Shown here: one piece after another, positions 53,228-63,761 of the stretch
How the letters are laid out: each line of letters starts with the position of its first letter
Numbering within the stretch: the stretch's first letter is position 1
Source of the DNA: Imtechella halotolerans
GTDB lineage: Bacteria > Bacteroidota > Bacteroidia > Flavobacteriales > Flavobacteriaceae
Length of the DNA stretch: 64,000 nucleotides
Direction of reading: 5' to 3'
Assembly (NCBI RefSeq): GCF_028743515.2
Contig: NZ_CP117969.2
Location: forward strand, 679,001-743,000
Notes under the pieces: model-generated
What the model was told of the DNA's origin: nothing
Databases searched by the model: none
What the model saw: only the letters and a program-made list of their open reading frames with translations
Translations under genes and position numbers: made by a program

Positions 53228-53776
53228 ATGAGTACTTTTGTTACTCATTGCTATCCCTCACCAACTATGTTAGATTCACTTATAACATCACGTACTCGTT
53301 TACGGTTACTTGTGAAGTTCTTTATCAATGCTGCTAATAAGGGGCATTTACGTGGACTTGCTGATGAATTTCAGGAGTCTACTAACGCTATACGTAAGGA
53401 ATTGAATAACCTTACCGAGGCGGGCTATCTTGAAAAGGAGGCTGTAAGTAATAAGATTACCTATAGCGCCAATAGAAGACACCCGCTATATATGTCGCTA
53501 CAAGGAATTGTACATAAGTATATTGGGTTGGACACAATTTTAGAGACCCTGTTAGAGCGGATGGGAGCTGTTAAAAAGGTATATGTGATTGGTGATTATG
53601 CAGAAGGAAGGGATAGTGGAACTATTGAAATTGTGGTAGTAGGGGAACGGTTAGATACCGCATATCTAAACCAATTAGAACCTAAAGTAGCCGCTGAAAT
53701 AGGAAGAGAAGTACGATTTCATGCAGTAAGTACGTTTGAAGGTGACGGACTGCTGTTGTACGGAGGAGGAGAGTAG
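53228..53776 (+). CDS. wHTH regulator with nucleotidyltransferase-like tail
   Basis: 182 aa from the ATG at 53228; homologues usually begin at the MLDSLITS segment, so Met14 (53267) may be the true start. Residues 14-90 are a winged helix (RLLVKFFINAANKGHLRGLA, then ESTNAIRKELNNLTEAGYL). The rest has a minimal nucleotidyltransferase-like strand pair VKKVYVIGDYAEGRDSG, IEIVVVGE. Such proteins stand at the head of Bacteroidota capsule/O-antigen clusters and probably control them. A near-consensus promoter box (TAATTTG at 53207) lies upstream. Confidence 0.75.
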   Translation: MSTFVTHCYPSPTMLDSLITSRTRLRLLVKFFINAANKGHLRGLADEFQESTNAIRKELNNLTEAGYLEKEAVSNKITYSANRRHPLYMSLQGIVHKYIGLDTILETLLERMGAVKKVYVIGDYAEGRDSGTIEIVVVGERLDTAYLNQLEPKVAAEIGREVRFHAVSTFEGDGLLLYGGGE

Positions 53777-53865
53777 AAGAGAATGAAAGAATAAAAGAAT
53801 AAAAGAAAAATAAATAGTACCTGTTAAAGGTAAAAAACGACTTGAACGAATAAAAAATAGGATAC

Positions 53866-54837
53866 ATGAATAAGACGATACTGATTACTGGAGGAGCTGG
53901 ATTTATCGGATCAAATCTAACTGAATACTTTTTAGAAAAGGGTTATAAGGTGGTATGTTTAGATAACTTTGCCACGGGTCATTATCATAATATTGCTCCT
54001 TTTTTAGAGAATCCTAATTATACTCTTATTGAGGGAGATATTCGTTCTTTAGAGGATTGTAAAAAAGCGGTGGCTGGCGCTTCTTATGTGTTACATCAAG
54101 CAGCACTAGGTTCTGTACCACGATCAATAAATGATCCAATCACTAGTAATGAAGTAAATGTTTCCGGGTTTATCAATATGCTCAGTGCCTCTAGGGATGC
54201 AGGTATTAAACGCTTTGTTTATGCGGCCAGTTCATCTACCTATGGAGATTCTGAATCTCTTCCTAAGGTTGAGAATGTTATCGGAAAACCTTTGTCTCCC
54301 TATGCCGTTACAAAATATGTAAATGAATTGTATGCGGATGTGTTCAGTAAAACCTATGGCATGGAACTCATTGGACTACGATATTTTAATGTATTTGGAA
54401 GACGTCAGGATCCCAATGGAGCATATGCCGCTGTGATTCCACTTTTTGTAAAGCAGCTCATGAAGCATGAGGCTCCAACCATCAATGGGGCAGGAGACTA
54501 TTCACGTGATTTTACCTATATAGATAACGTAATTCAGATGAATGAGTTGGCTATGTTAACTGAAAATCCAGAGGCGATTAACACCGTGTATAATACAGCC
54601 GTTGGTGACCGAACTACTCTTGTTGACTTAGTAGACTATCTAAAGTCTTACCTAAGTGAATATGATTCTGAAATTGCTAACATCAATCCTATTCATGGAC
54701 CCAATAGAGTAGGAGATATTCCACACTCACTAGCATCCATTGAAAAGGCATCTAAGCTTTTAGGGTATTATCCAACTCATACCATTGATAAGGGGCTTAA
54801 AGAAGCTGTTCAGTGGTATTGGGAACATTTAAAGTAA
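53866..54837 (+). CDS. UDP-N-acetylhexosamine 4-epimerase (WbpP/TviC-like)
   Basis: 323 aa extended SDR. GGAGFIGSNLTEYFL, HQAALGSVPRSINDP, AASSSTYGD and the catalytic Y-x-x-x-K in YAVTKYVNELYA. FNVFGRRQDPNGAYAAVIPL is typical of the WbpP/TviC group, which interconverts UDP-GlcNAc and UDP-GalNAc or their uronic acids. The dehydrogenase 60 nt downstream is the matching WbpO/TviB type, so together they likely make UDP-GalNAcA. Confidence 0.85.
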   Translation: MNKTILITGGAGFIGSNLTEYFLEKGYKVVCLDNFATGHYHNIAPFLENPNYTLIEGDIRSLEDCKKAVAGASYVLHQAALGSVPRSINDPITSNEVNVSGFINMLSASRDAGIKRFVYAASSSTYGDSESLPKVENVIGKPLSPYAVTKYVNELYADVFSKTYGMELIGLRYFNVFGRRQDPNGAYAAVIPLFVKQLMKHEAPTINGAGDYSRDFTYIDNVIQMNELAMLTENPEAINTVYNTAVGDRTTLVDLVDYLKSYLSEYDSEIANINPIHGPNRVGDIPHSLASIEKASKLLGYYPTHTIDKGLKEAVQWYWEHLK

Positions 54838-54897
54838 TAAAAGAATATCAACCTAATTTAAGAGAATACATTTCACCAAAGAAATACCACCTTTAGA

Positions 54898-56211
54898 ATG
54901 AACACACCATATAAAATTGCCATTATTGGTTTAGGATACGTAGGACTACCACTAGCAAGATTGTTTGCTACAAAATATCAGGTAGTAGGTTTTGATATTA
55001 ATAAAGCTAGAATAGGAGAACTTAATGGTGGAACTGATTCCACATTGGAGGTATCTGATGAGGTATTACAATCTGTGTTAATCTCAGAAAATCCTTTTAC
55101 TAGTGGAGCAACTACTGGCCTTTATTGTTCATCAGATTTGAATAATATCAAAGATGCCAATATTTATATTGTAACAGTTCCAACACCGGTTGATAAAAAT
55201 AATCGTCCTGATCTTACGCCACTATATAAAGCATCTGAAACAGTGGGGAAAGTGCTTAAAAAAGGAGATGTGGTTATTTATGAATCTACTGTGTATCCGG
55301 GTGTCACTGAAGAAGAGTGTATTCCAGTTCTTGAGAGAGTATCTGGCTTAGTTTTTAATCGTGATTTTTATGCAGGATATTCACCTGAACGTATTAATCC
55401 AGGAGATAAGGAGCATACGGTTGACAAAATCCTAAAAGTAACCTCTGGTTCCACCCCTGAAATTGGGACCATGGTAAATGATTTATATGCTTCTGTAATT
55501 ACTGCTGGAACTCACTTGGCACCTACCATAAAAGTAGCGGAAGCGGCAAAGGTGATTGAGAATGCTCAAAGAGATATTAATATCGCTTTTGTAAATGAAC
55601 TAGCTAAGATTTTTAATCTTCTTGACATAGATACGCATGCAGTACTCGAAGCTGCAGGAACCAAATGGAACTTTTTACCCTTTAAACCAGGACTGGTTGG
55701 AGGGCATTGTATAGGAGTTGATCCTTATTATTTAGCGCAGAAAGCACAAGAACATGGATATCATCCTGAGATTATATTGGCAGGAAGACGTCTTAATGAT
55801 AGTATGGGAACTTATGTGGCTTCACAGGTTGTGAAAACAATGATTAAGAAAGGCATAAATGTATGTGGAGCTAGGGTATTAAACCTTGGTATTACCTTTA
55901 AAGAGAATTGTCCTGATGTCCGTAATACTAAAGCTGTAGATGTTATTAAAGGTCTTGAGGATTATGGAATGGAAGTTACCACCTTTGACCCTTGGGCAAA
56001 CCCAGTTGAAGTTTTACATGAATATGGTATTACAAGTTATCAATCACTAGATCAGATTACATCATCATCAAAAGATAAGGCATTTGATGCTGTTGTACTA
56101 ACAGTTGCACATAGGGAGTATTTAGAGTTGGAAATTCAGAACCTTTTAACTACTAAAAACATTATATACGATGTTAAAGGAGTGTTAGGTGAAGTTGATT
56201 CAAAATTGTAA
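54898..56211 (+). CDS. UDP-N-acetylhexosamine 6-dehydrogenase (WbpO/TviB-like)
   Basis: 437 aa of the UDP-glucose/GDP-mannose dehydrogenase superfamily. NAD-binding [54 protein letters not shown], then the catalytic region ending [20 protein letters not shown] (active-site Cys in [10 protein letters not shown]). The [10 protein letters not shown] form is that of WbpO/TviB-type enzymes that act on UDP-GlcNAc or UDP-GalNAc. Product: a UDP-N-acetylhexosaminuronic acid. Confidence 0.88.
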   Translation: MNTPYKIAIIGLGYVGLPLARLFATKYQVVGFDINKARIGELNGGTDSTLEVSDEVLQSVLISENPFTSGATTGLYCSSDLNNIKDANIYIVTVPTPVDKNNRPDLTPLYKASETVGKVLKKGDVVIYESTVYPGVTEEECIPVLERVSGLVFNRDFYAGYSPERINPGDKEHTVDKILKVTSGSTPEIGTMVNDLYASVITAGTHLAPTIKVAEAAKVIENAQRDINIAFVNELAKIFNLLDIDTHAVLEAAGTKWNFLPFKPGLVGGHCIGVDPYYLAQKAQEHGYHPEIILAGRRLNDSMGTYVASQVVKTMIKKGINVCGARVLNLGITFKENCPDVRNTKAVDVIKGLEDYGMEVTTFDPWANPVEVLHEYGITSYQSLDQITSSSKDKAFDAVVLTVAHREYLELEIQNLLTTKNIIYDVKGVLGEVDSKL

Positions 56212-56231
56212 TCTAAATTAGTGGGTAGAAT

Positions 56232-57635
56232 ATGATTAAAAACATTTGCTGTATAGGTGCGGGTTATGTGGGAGGACCTACTATGGCCGTAATTGCATTA
56301 AAAAATCCAAATATAAATGTAACTGTTGTTGATATAAATAAAAATAGAATTGATGCATGGAATAGTGAAGATCTATCTAGTTTGCCAATTTATGAGCCTG
56401 GCTTGGATGAAGTTGTAGCTGAAGCACGAGGTCGTAATCTTTTCTTTAGCACTGATGTTGATAAGGCTATTACTGAATCAGAAATGATATTTATTTCAGT
56501 AAATACTCCAACCAAGACATATGGTAAAGGTAAGGGGATGGCTGCAGATCTAAAATACATTGAATTGTGTGCAAGACAGATAGCCGAAATAGCTAAAACA
56601 GATAAAATAGTTGTTGAGAAATCAACTTTACCTGTACGTACCTCTGAGGCATTAAAAAGCATTTTGGATAATACTGGTAACGGTGTTAAATTTCAGATAC
56701 TTTCTAATCCTGAGTTTTTGGCCGAAGGAACTGCAATTTCTGATTTGTTGTCTCCTGATAGAGTACTTATAGGAGGAGGAACTGATGAAGAAGGCACTAA
56801 TGCTGTAAATGCATTAGTTTCTATTTATGAGGCATGGGTTCCATCAGATAAAATAATCACCACAAATGTATGGTCTTCTGAATTATCAAAACTTACTGCA
56901 AACGCTTTTTTAGCTCAACGAGTATCCTCCATTAATGCAATGAGTGAATTATGCGAAGTTACAGGAGCTGATGTGAATGAAGTGGCAAAGGCAATTGGAA
57001 TGGATAGTCGTATTGGCTCAAAGTTTTTAAAGGCATCAGTTGGTTTTGGTGGATCTTGCTTTCAGAAAGACATACTAAATTTAGTTTATATAGCTCGTTC
57101 ATATGGGCTTAATCAAGTGGCTGATTATTGGGAGCAAGTCATTATTATGAATGATTATCAAAAAAATAGATTTGCTAAAAAAATACTAACTACTCTCTAT
57201 AATACTGTTTCAGGTAAGAAGATTGCGTTTTTAGGATGGGCTTTCAAAAAAGATACTAATGATACAAGAGAAAGTGCTGCTATTTATGTAGCTGATGCAT
57301 TACTTGATGAACAGGCTAACATTGCTGTATATGATCCGAAAGTGGTAAAAGAACAGATGTATAACGATCTTGCTAATCTAAATACCAGAAAGGTAGAAGA
57401 AATTGAAGCAGGAATATCGGTCTTTTCAGAAGTTTATGAGCTTTGTAAAGATGCTCATGCTATAGCTATTTTAACAGAGTGGGATGAGTTTAAGGAGTAT
57501 GATTGGAAGATGATTTATGAAAATATGAAAAAGCCTGCTTTCCTATTTGATGGTAGAAATATATTAAATGGAGAAAATATGGAAAATATTGGCTTTGTGT
57601 ATAATGGAATTGGGATTAGTAAAAACATTGAATAA
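56232..57635 (+). CDS. UDP-glucose 6-dehydrogenase
   Basis: 467 aa, the longer, eukaryote-like UGDH type. [69 protein letters not shown] and the active-site Cys in [34 protein letters not shown] lies in the C-terminal domain. It makes UDP-glucuronate. It is distinct in subtype from the dehydrogenase before it, so the polymer probably holds two kinds of uronic acid. Confidence 0.93.
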   Translation: MIKNICCIGAGYVGGPTMAVIALKNPNINVTVVDINKNRIDAWNSEDLSSLPIYEPGLDEVVAEARGRNLFFSTDVDKAITESEMIFISVNTPTKTYGKGKGMAADLKYIELCARQIAEIAKTDKIVVEKSTLPVRTSEALKSILDNTGNGVKFQILSNPEFLAEGTAISDLLSPDRVLIGGGTDEEGTNAVNALVSIYEAWVPSDKIITTNVWSSELSKLTANAFLAQRVSSINAMSELCEVTGADVNEVAKAIGMDSRIGSKFLKASVGFGGSCFQKDILNLVYIARSYGLNQVADYWEQVIIMNDYQKNRFAKKILTTLYNTVSGKKIAFLGWAFKKDTNDTRESAAIYVADALLDEQANIAVYDPKVVKEQMYNDLANLNTRKVEEIEAGISVFSEVYELCKDAHAIAILTEWDEFKEYDWKMIYENMKKPAFLFDGRNILNGENMENIGFVYNGIGISKNIE

Positions 57636-57643
57636 TAGACATT

Positions 57644-58669
57644 ATGATACATAAAGAAACCATATTAGTGACTGGAGCTGCTGGGTTTATTGGCTATCAT
57701 CTATGTGAATATTTATTGAAGAACGGATATATTGTAATAGGTCTTGATAATATTAACGATTATTACGATGTTAATTTAAAATATGCTCGATTAAATGAAT
57801 TGGGTATCAATAGACTAGATGCCTCTGCCTTCTACAATTATGTGGAGTCAAGGGTTTATGGTAAACAACTCTTTTTTGTTAGAATGAATCTCGAAGATAA
57901 AGTTGAACTGCCAAAGTTGTTTGATAATTTTAAAATTGATTGGGTATGTAATTTAGCTGCACAAGCTGGAGTAAGATATAGTATAGAAAACCCAATGACT
58001 TACATTGATAGTAATATAGTTGGGTTTGTTAATTTATTAGAGTGTATTCGTAATAATGGGATTAAAAAGTTAGTATATGCTAGTAGTAGTAGTGTATATG
58101 GAATGAATGAAAAGCTACCATTTTCAGAATCAGATAATGTTGATTATCCAATTAGTCTATATGCAGCGACTAAAAAGAGTAATGAGTTAATTGCATATAC
58201 CTATAGTCATTTATATGGAATTCAAACTATAGGTTTGCGATTCTTTACAGTTTATGGCCCATGGGGAAGACCAGATATGGCAATGTTTTTATTTACTGAT
58301 GCTATTTTAAATAATAAACCCATTAAGGTATTTAACGAAGGGAATTTGTCTAGAGATTTTACATATATAGATGATATTATAGAAGGGGTTGCATTAACTT
58401 TAATAAACACACATTTAATAAATAAACAATATAACTTATTTAATATTGGAAATGGGAATCCAGTTAAGTTGCTTAATTTCATTAAAGCTATTGAAAATGA
58501 AATAGGAAGAAAAGCTACTAAGGTCATGTTGCCAATGCAACTAGGAGACGTTGAACGCACATGGGCTGATTTACAAGAGTTTAAAAATTGTTTTAATTAT
58601 ACTCCCAAAGTGGGAATAAGAATTGGTGTTTCTAAGTTTGTAAAATGGTATAAAAATTATTATCAATAA
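57644..58669 (+). CDS. UDP-glucuronate 4-epimerase
   Basis: 341 aa SDR of the CapI/LpsL type. TGAAGFIGYHLCEYLLKNG, LDNINDYYDVNLKYARLNEL (typical of this group), NLAAQAGVRYSIENPMTYID, ASSSSVYGMN, the catalytic Y-x-x-x-K in YAATKKSNEL and FFTVYGPWGRPDMAMFLFTD. It turns UDP-GlcA from the preceding UGDH into UDP-GalA. It starts 8 nt after UGDH and is followed 1 nt later by the flippase gene, so all are one transcript. Confidence 0.9.
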   Translation: MIHKETILVTGAAGFIGYHLCEYLLKNGYIVIGLDNINDYYDVNLKYARLNELGINRLDASAFYNYVESRVYGKQLFFVRMNLEDKVELPKLFDNFKIDWVCNLAAQAGVRYSIENPMTYIDSNIVGFVNLLECIRNNGIKKLVYASSSSVYGMNEKLPFSESDNVDYPISLYAATKKSNELIAYTYSHLYGIQTIGLRFFTVYGPWGRPDMAMFLFTDAILNNKPIKVFNEGNLSRDFTYIDDIIEGVALTLINTHLINKQYNLFNIGNGNPVKLLNFIKAIENEIGRKATKVMLPMQLGDVERTWADLQEFKNCFNYTPKVGIRIGVSKFVKWYKNYYQ

Positions 58670-58670
58670 A

Positions 58671-60119
58671 ATGAGTTCTTTTAAAAAAAGTGTTTTGATA
58701 GGCCTTTTATGGTCTTTTGGAGGAAGGTTCATTTATATAATAATAGGATTTTTAACAAATGTAATTTTAGCAAGGATCTTGATGCCTGAAGAATTTGGTA
58801 GAGTGGGTATAGCCATGACATTTGTTGTTATAGCCAATGTTCTTTCGGAATCTGGATTTTCAGGTGCTTTAGTTAGAAAATTGGATGTTGATAATAAAGA
58901 TTTTTACACGGCTTTCATTTTTAATATTTTGGTCAGTTTTCTATTATACTTTTTATTATATATATCGGCAGTCTATATTGCTAAATATTATAATGATATG
59001 GAATTAGAAAATATAATTAAAATGTCTTCTTTGGTAATAATTATTAATGCATTTTCAATGGTCCAAAATGCAAAAGCTAATATTGCTTTGGCTTATAAAA
59101 AATTGGCTAAAATTACTGTGTTATCAATTATTCTTTCTTCATTTACTGCTATTATCCTGGCTTTTTACAAATTTGGTGTATGGTCAATTGTTATTATGCA
59201 ATTAATCAATTCAATTTGTTTATCCTCATTATTGTGGTTTTCATTTGGTCGTATAAAAAAAGATAAATTTAGCCTTGAATCATTAAGATATCTATTTAGT
59301 TTTGGAGGAAATACAACTATTGCATTATTTCTTAATCGTTTTTTTGACAGCGTTTATCAGTTAGTAATTGGACGTTTTTTTTCCATGAATGATGTAGGAT
59401 TATTTTATCAAGGCAAGAAGATTCAAGAGGTACCTTTAACCTTTATAAGGTCAGTTTCTTCTAGTGTTCTATTTTCAGCTCTATCCAAAGTACAAAAGAA
59501 TAAAGATGAATTTACATACCTTTATTCAAGATTTATTGCTTTTTTGGCATCAATTTCTTGTCTTGTTACAGCAATAGTTTACACGTATTCAACCCATATT
59601 ATTTATTTTATTTACGGAGAGAAATGGAAAGGTGCCATTCCATATATTGAAATTTTAATAATTGCCTCATTTTTTTATGCTTTAGAAACGTTTAATAGAA
59701 TTATTTTCAAAACTTATAATAAAACTAAAAAAATTTTATTTCTTGAGATTTTAAAGAAAATATTTCAATCCATTACTATTTTGATTGGGATTATATTTAA
59801 AGATATTATAATACTGCTGTACGGATATATTCTAACAAACATATTTAGTTATTTATTGAATTTGTATTTTGCCAAAAAGATTATAGTTAAATTAAGATGG
59901 AGAGAAGCCTTTAATGTGTTTAAAACTCTAATGAGTGCTATTTTAGTTACGATAATATTTAAATATGTAGTTTTTATATATTATCCCGAATTAATTATAA
60001 ACATTATGCTATTGCCAATTTTTATGATTTGTTATTTTTTATTGTTAAAATATTTAAATATTATGGACATAAAACTGGAGTTTAACAGAGTTTTAATGTT
60101 AATAAGAGATAGAAATTAA
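58671..60119 (+). CDS. Wzx-type polysaccharide flippase
   Basis: 482 aa, highly hydrophobic with about 12-14 transmembrane helices. The N-terminus SFKKSVLIGLLWSFGGRFIY and ARILMPEEFGRVGIAMTFVV are typical of WzxC-like MOP-superfamily exporters, as is FGGNTTIALFLNRFFDSVYQ. It flips lipid-linked repeat units across the inner membrane. The codon use becomes more A/T-rich from here on, as is common in O-antigen and capsule cores that are exchanged between strains. Confidence 0.9.
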   Translation: MSSFKKSVLIGLLWSFGGRFIYIIIGFLTNVILARILMPEEFGRVGIAMTFVVIANVLSESGFSGALVRKLDVDNKDFYTAFIFNILVSFLLYFLLYISAVYIAKYYNDMELENIIKMSSLVIIINAFSMVQNAKANIALAYKKLAKITVLSIILSSFTAIILAFYKFGVWSIVIMQLINSICLSSLLWFSFGRIKKDKFSLESLRYLFSFGGNTTIALFLNRFFDSVYQLVIGRFFSMNDVGLFYQGKKIQEVPLTFIRSVSSSVLFSALSKVQKNKDEFTYLYSRFIAFLASISCLVTAIVYTYSTHIIYFIYGEKWKGAIPYIEILIIASFFYALETFNRIIFKTYNKTKKILFLEILKKIFQSITILIGIIFKDIIILLYGYILTNIFSYLLNLYFAKKIIVKLRWREAFNVFKTLMSAILVTIIFKYVVFIYYPELIINIMLLPIFMICYFLLLKYLNIMDIKLEFNRVLMLIRDRN

Positions 60120-60129
60120 TAATTGCTTA

Positions 60130-61254
60130 ATGAAAATATTATTTATAGCACCCAGATTCCATACAAATCAATATTCTCTTGTTGAAAAATTGTTCAAAGA
60201 GGGGCATGATGTAAAATTTTATGTCATGGGAATTGGTAATAGTGAGGACTACAGGGATTTGACACCTACTTTAATTCCGGTTAGTTTATTCACAAAGTTA
60301 TATTTGCGTTATTTCAAAGGTAGAAGTGAAATTGATGTTTTTGACTACACAAGATTTGCTTTGCCTTCATTTCGAAAGTATTACAAGGAGATAAAAGCAA
60401 TAAATGCAGATAAAATTATTGTTAGAGTTGGTAGTTATCCTTATTTTTTATTGTTGTTGCCTTTAGTTTTTTTATTTAGGAAAAGATTTTTATATTATTC
60501 TCAACATCCCAAGTATCAAAATGTTAGAAACTGGAAAAGACAATTGTTTAATAGGATTGTTTCATTTAACTATATGGTTCCTTGGTACACTCCAGTTCTG
60601 CATTATGGTAATATTAGTAAAAACAAAATTAATAATCATTACTTGCACTATATTCCTTTTTTTTCTAACAGTAATAGAAGTTATAAAGATTTAATAAGCT
60701 CTAGTAATGAAAAGGTAAGATTTCTTTGTGTAGCCAAATATGAAAATAGAAAGGGAATTGAGAACCTCATCTCGGCAGCCAATTTGATTAGGAATAATGG
60801 ATATATTTTTAGTTTAACTATTGTCGGAAGTACTGGTAACCTAAAACGAGAAAATTATTACTTGAAGCTTAAAGCGAAAGTTGATAATTTAAAACTTAAT
60901 GATGTTATTGAATTAGAAAAGAATGTTCCCTATTTTAATATGGGTCATTATTATAAAAGAAATCAAGTTTTTATTTTACCTTCCACAAATGAACCAGCAT
61001 CAGTTTCTCAAATGGAGGCAATGTCTTATGGCTTGGCCATAATTTGTACAGAGGATAATGGTACAGCACATTATATAAAACATGGTAAGAACGGATTGGT
61101 AATTAAACCAAATATCAAAAGTATAGAAATTGCTATGGAATATTATTTAAAATCTCAAGACATACTTCTAGATCATCAAATCAAAAGTTTAAGTATTATT
61201 GATCATGATTTCTCTATTGATAATACTTATAAATTATTCATGGATTTACTTTAA
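60130..61254 (+). CDS. Glycosyltransferase, GT4 type
   Basis: 374 aa with the two-domain GT-B fold. N-terminal FIAPRFHTNQYSLVEKLFKE and C-terminal VRFLCVAKYENRKGIENLIS, LTIVGSTGN, and the donor-binding FILPSTNEPASVSQMEAMSY with the E-x7-E pattern (Glu-Pro-Ala-Ser-Val-Ser-Gln-Met-Glu). It probably adds one sugar to the repeat unit; donor and acceptor are unknown. It lies between flippase and polymerase. Confidence 0.88.
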   Translation: MKILFIAPRFHTNQYSLVEKLFKEGHDVKFYVMGIGNSEDYRDLTPTLIPVSLFTKLYLRYFKGRSEIDVFDYTRFALPSFRKYYKEIKAINADKIIVRVGSYPYFLLLLPLVFLFRKRFLYYSQHPKYQNVRNWKRQLFNRIVSFNYMVPWYTPVLHYGNISKNKINNHYLHYIPFFSNSNRSYKDLISSSNEKVRFLCVAKYENRKGIENLISAANLIRNNGYIFSLTIVGSTGNLKRENYYLKLKAKVDNLKLNDVIELEKNVPYFNMGHYYKRNQVFILPSTNEPASVSQMEAMSYGLAIICTEDNGTAHYIKHGKNGLVIKPNIKSIEIAMEYYLKSQDILLDHQIKSLSIIDHDFSIDNTYKLFMDLL

Positions 61255-61272
61255 AGTTATTAGTTGTTTAGT

Positions 61273-62676
61273 ATGATATATAACGTAAAACCAAAAATTG
61301 ATTTTAATATTGGGGTTGTATTATTTTCCTTAATCCTTGTTTTATTATTAAAACCAAAAATTTCATCTCCTTTTGATGAAATAGTTAACATAGGATTATC
61401 TAGTATAGTTTGTGTAAACCTTATAATATTTTTTAATACAAATTTGAAAATTTTTAAATCATGGGTTAGGTACGATTTATTTTTTTTATTAGGGTTTTTA
61501 ATTCTTCATTTTCAAATACCATTTTTAGCTGCTATTGGAATAGAACCACAAAGACCAAATTTTATTTGGATTAATAAAATGGTTGTAAATTATGCCACAT
61601 GGTTGAGTGCAATATCCATGTTAATGTGGCAATTGGGTTTTCTGATTTACCTTAGAGGGAAGAAACATTTAACTTTATCAGAGTTATTCACAAAAAATGT
61701 CAAGTACAACATTAACTATAAATTATTGGACGCATTCTTAGTCATATTATTTTGTTTATTCCTAATTGTTGTAGGAAATAATTTTTTAGGTGGTAGTTAT
61801 GATGTCAATAGTTGGGGAGTTGGGGCTACATATGTGTACATGTTGTTAAAAATATTTATTTTTTTAAGAATTATTTATTTTTACGTTGATTTAAACCATA
61901 AGCATAATTTTTTTAGAGTCATCTGGGAGAATAAAGTTGGTGTTTTAATAGTTTTTTTATATTCATTTTTGTTTTTAATATCAGGAGATAGGGGTCCTGT
62001 ACTTCAAATAGTTTCAATTAATTTAGTTGCCTATTCGTTATTTTATAAGAATATCAAAGGACATGTTTTATTGTTTTTTTTATTCAGTGGAGCTGTTTTA
62101 TTCGGAATATTAAAAGAGGGTAGGACTAGAAATGTAAATGATAGAAAGGGAGGGATTTTTACTGAAGGTTATGAAGCTTATTCAAAGCAGCAATTTAATC
62201 CAACAGATGAATTTGCTAGTAGTGTACGTATATTATATAGGGCTCTAGACGTTGTTCCAAATCAGCATCCATATTTATATGGAGCAACTTTAATATCAAA
62301 CACAGTGGATGTTATACCATTTAGTTCAACGTTCTATAATGTGCCAAAGATCTATAGTAGTTCTACCTTATTTTTCACCATCCTAGGTCAAGGAGATTTT
62401 TACACATCTGGAGAAGGTTCTGAAATAATTGCAGATCTGTACATAAATCTTGGACCTTATTTGACTATTGCTGTTTTTTTTGTTTTTGGATATTTTATTT
62501 CATTTTTAACTTTCGATGTTTATTTTGTCAAAAGGCACTCTATATTAATTATTTACCTCATTTTAGTAACAGTTGCATTCTATATTAATAGGTCAACTTT
62601 TTTGAATCCTTTGAAAATTATTGTGTATACATTAATAATTCACAGGTTATTGGTTAGAAGAATAGAAATAATATAA
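61273..62676 (+). CDS. Wzy-type O-antigen/capsule polymerase
   Basis: 467 aa from the ATG at 61273; a TTG nine bases earlier is less likely. About 10-12 transmembrane helices and a large periplasmic loop (about residues 285-385, GRTRNVNDRKGGIFTEGYEA to ILGQGDFYTSGEGSEI). The pattern LFLISGDRGPVLQ before the loop resembles the oligosaccharide repeat-unit polymerase family. It joins repeat units in the periplasm. Sequence similarity of Wzy proteins is always low, so the call rests on topology and position. Its stop overlaps the next start. Confidence 0.8.
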   Translation: MIYNVKPKIDFNIGVVLFSLILVLLLKPKISSPFDEIVNIGLSSIVCVNLIIFFNTNLKIFKSWVRYDLFFLLGFLILHFQIPFLAAIGIEPQRPNFIWINKMVVNYATWLSAISMLMWQLGFLIYLRGKKHLTLSELFTKNVKYNINYKLLDAFLVILFCLFLIVVGNNFLGGSYDVNSWGVGATYVYMLLKIFIFLRIIYFYVDLNHKHNFFRVIWENKVGVLIVFLYSFLFLISGDRGPVLQIVSINLVAYSLFYKNIKGHVLLFFLFSGAVLFGILKEGRTRNVNDRKGGIFTEGYEAYSKQQFNPTDEFASSVRILYRALDVVPNQHPYLYGATLISNTVDVIPFSSTFYNVPKIYSSSTLFFTILGQGDFYTSGEGSEIIADLYINLGPYLTIAVFFVFGYFISFLTFDVYFVKRHSILIIYLILVTVAFYINRSTFLNPLKIIVYTLIIHRLLVRRIEII

Positions 62677-63761
62677 TGAAAAAGGTAGTTTTTTTTATAA
62701 CAGGTCTAAATAGTGGTGGAATTGAAAACTATTTGCTTCGTTTTCTTAAATTTAAAGCATCATCTTTTTCTGAGGTAGTTGTTTATTGTAAAGGAGGGAA
62801 GGGAGGTCATTTGGAAAACGAATATTTAGAAATACCTAATGTTCAAATTATAAAAAATAATATTGGTTATTTTAATATATTGAATTATTTAAATCTTTTA
62901 TATTTTTTTAAAAGAGGAAATTATGATGTTGTATGCGATTTTACTGGTAATTTTTCTGGTTTAATCCTATATTGTGCTAAACTTTCTAAAATTGATAAGC
63001 GAATTGTTTTTTACAGAGGATCTTCTAATCGTTTTAAAGAAACTGCATTACGACTATTTTATAATAGAATAGTAAGGAAATTAGCCTATAAATATGCTAC
63101 AAGTATATTATCTAATTCTCAATCTGCTTTTGATTTTTTTTACAAAAAGAAAATGCAAGATTCAAGGTTTCAAGTTATCTACAACGGTGTTAATCCTAGT
63201 TTAATAATACATATAAATAAAAACTTAAGAAAGGAATTTGCCATACCGGACAATAGCTTTGTTGTTGGTCATACAGGTAGATTTAACAATGCAAAAAATC
63301 ACAGTATTATTATTCAGGTCGCGGAAAAACTTATTAATAAATATCCAGATATTTATTTCATTTTATGTGGAACTGGGGTAGAGGTTGGACTAAAAGCTAA
63401 AGTAAAAAATCTAAATTTAGATAAGAATGTGAAATTATTTGATAACCGAAGAGATATCCCTATGTTCTTAAATACTATGGACGTCTATTTTTTTCCATCA
63501 ATTACGGAAGGTCAACCTAATAGTTTGATTGAGGCAATGATTATGGGCTTACCTTTTGTGGCGTCTAATATTTCTTCGATTCAAGAAACAGTAGGGGAAT
63601 CTGAAAATTTGTACGATCCTAATGATATTAATGGTTTTTTTCTAGCAATAGAGGAATTTTACATGAAAAAAGTAAGCAGAGATTTAATGTTGAGAGAAAG
63701 AACAATTGCAAAATTCGATTATATTAAGCTGTTCAATCAATTTTATAGAAGTTTAGAATGA
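62676..63761 (+). CDS. Glycosyltransferase, GT4 type
   Basis: 361 aa. N-terminal FFITGLNSGGIENYLLRFLK (the G-G-x-E loop of GT4 enzymes) and C-terminal FVVGHTGRFNNAKNHSIIIQ, FILCGTGVE, and FFPSITEGQPNSLIEAMIMG with the E-x7-E donor site. It overlaps the polymerase gene by one base (TAATG) and the next gene by four bases (ATGA), so translation is coupled. Confidence 0.9.
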   Translation: MKKVVFFITGLNSGGIENYLLRFLKFKASSFSEVVVYCKGGKGGHLENEYLEIPNVQIIKNNIGYFNILNYLNLLYFFKRGNYDVVCDFTGNFSGLILYCAKLSKIDKRIVFYRGSSNRFKETALRLFYNRIVRKLAYKYATSILSNSQSAFDFFYKKKMQDSRFQVIYNGVNPSLIIHINKNLRKEFAIPDNSFVVGHTGRFNNAKNHSIIIQVAEKLINKYPDIYFILCGTGVEVGLKAKVKNLNLDKNVKLFDNRRDIPMFLNTMDVYFFPSITEGQPNSLIEAMIMGLPFVASNISSIQETVGESENLYDPNDINGFFLAIEEFYMKKVSRDLMLRERTIAKFDYIKLFNQFYRSLE

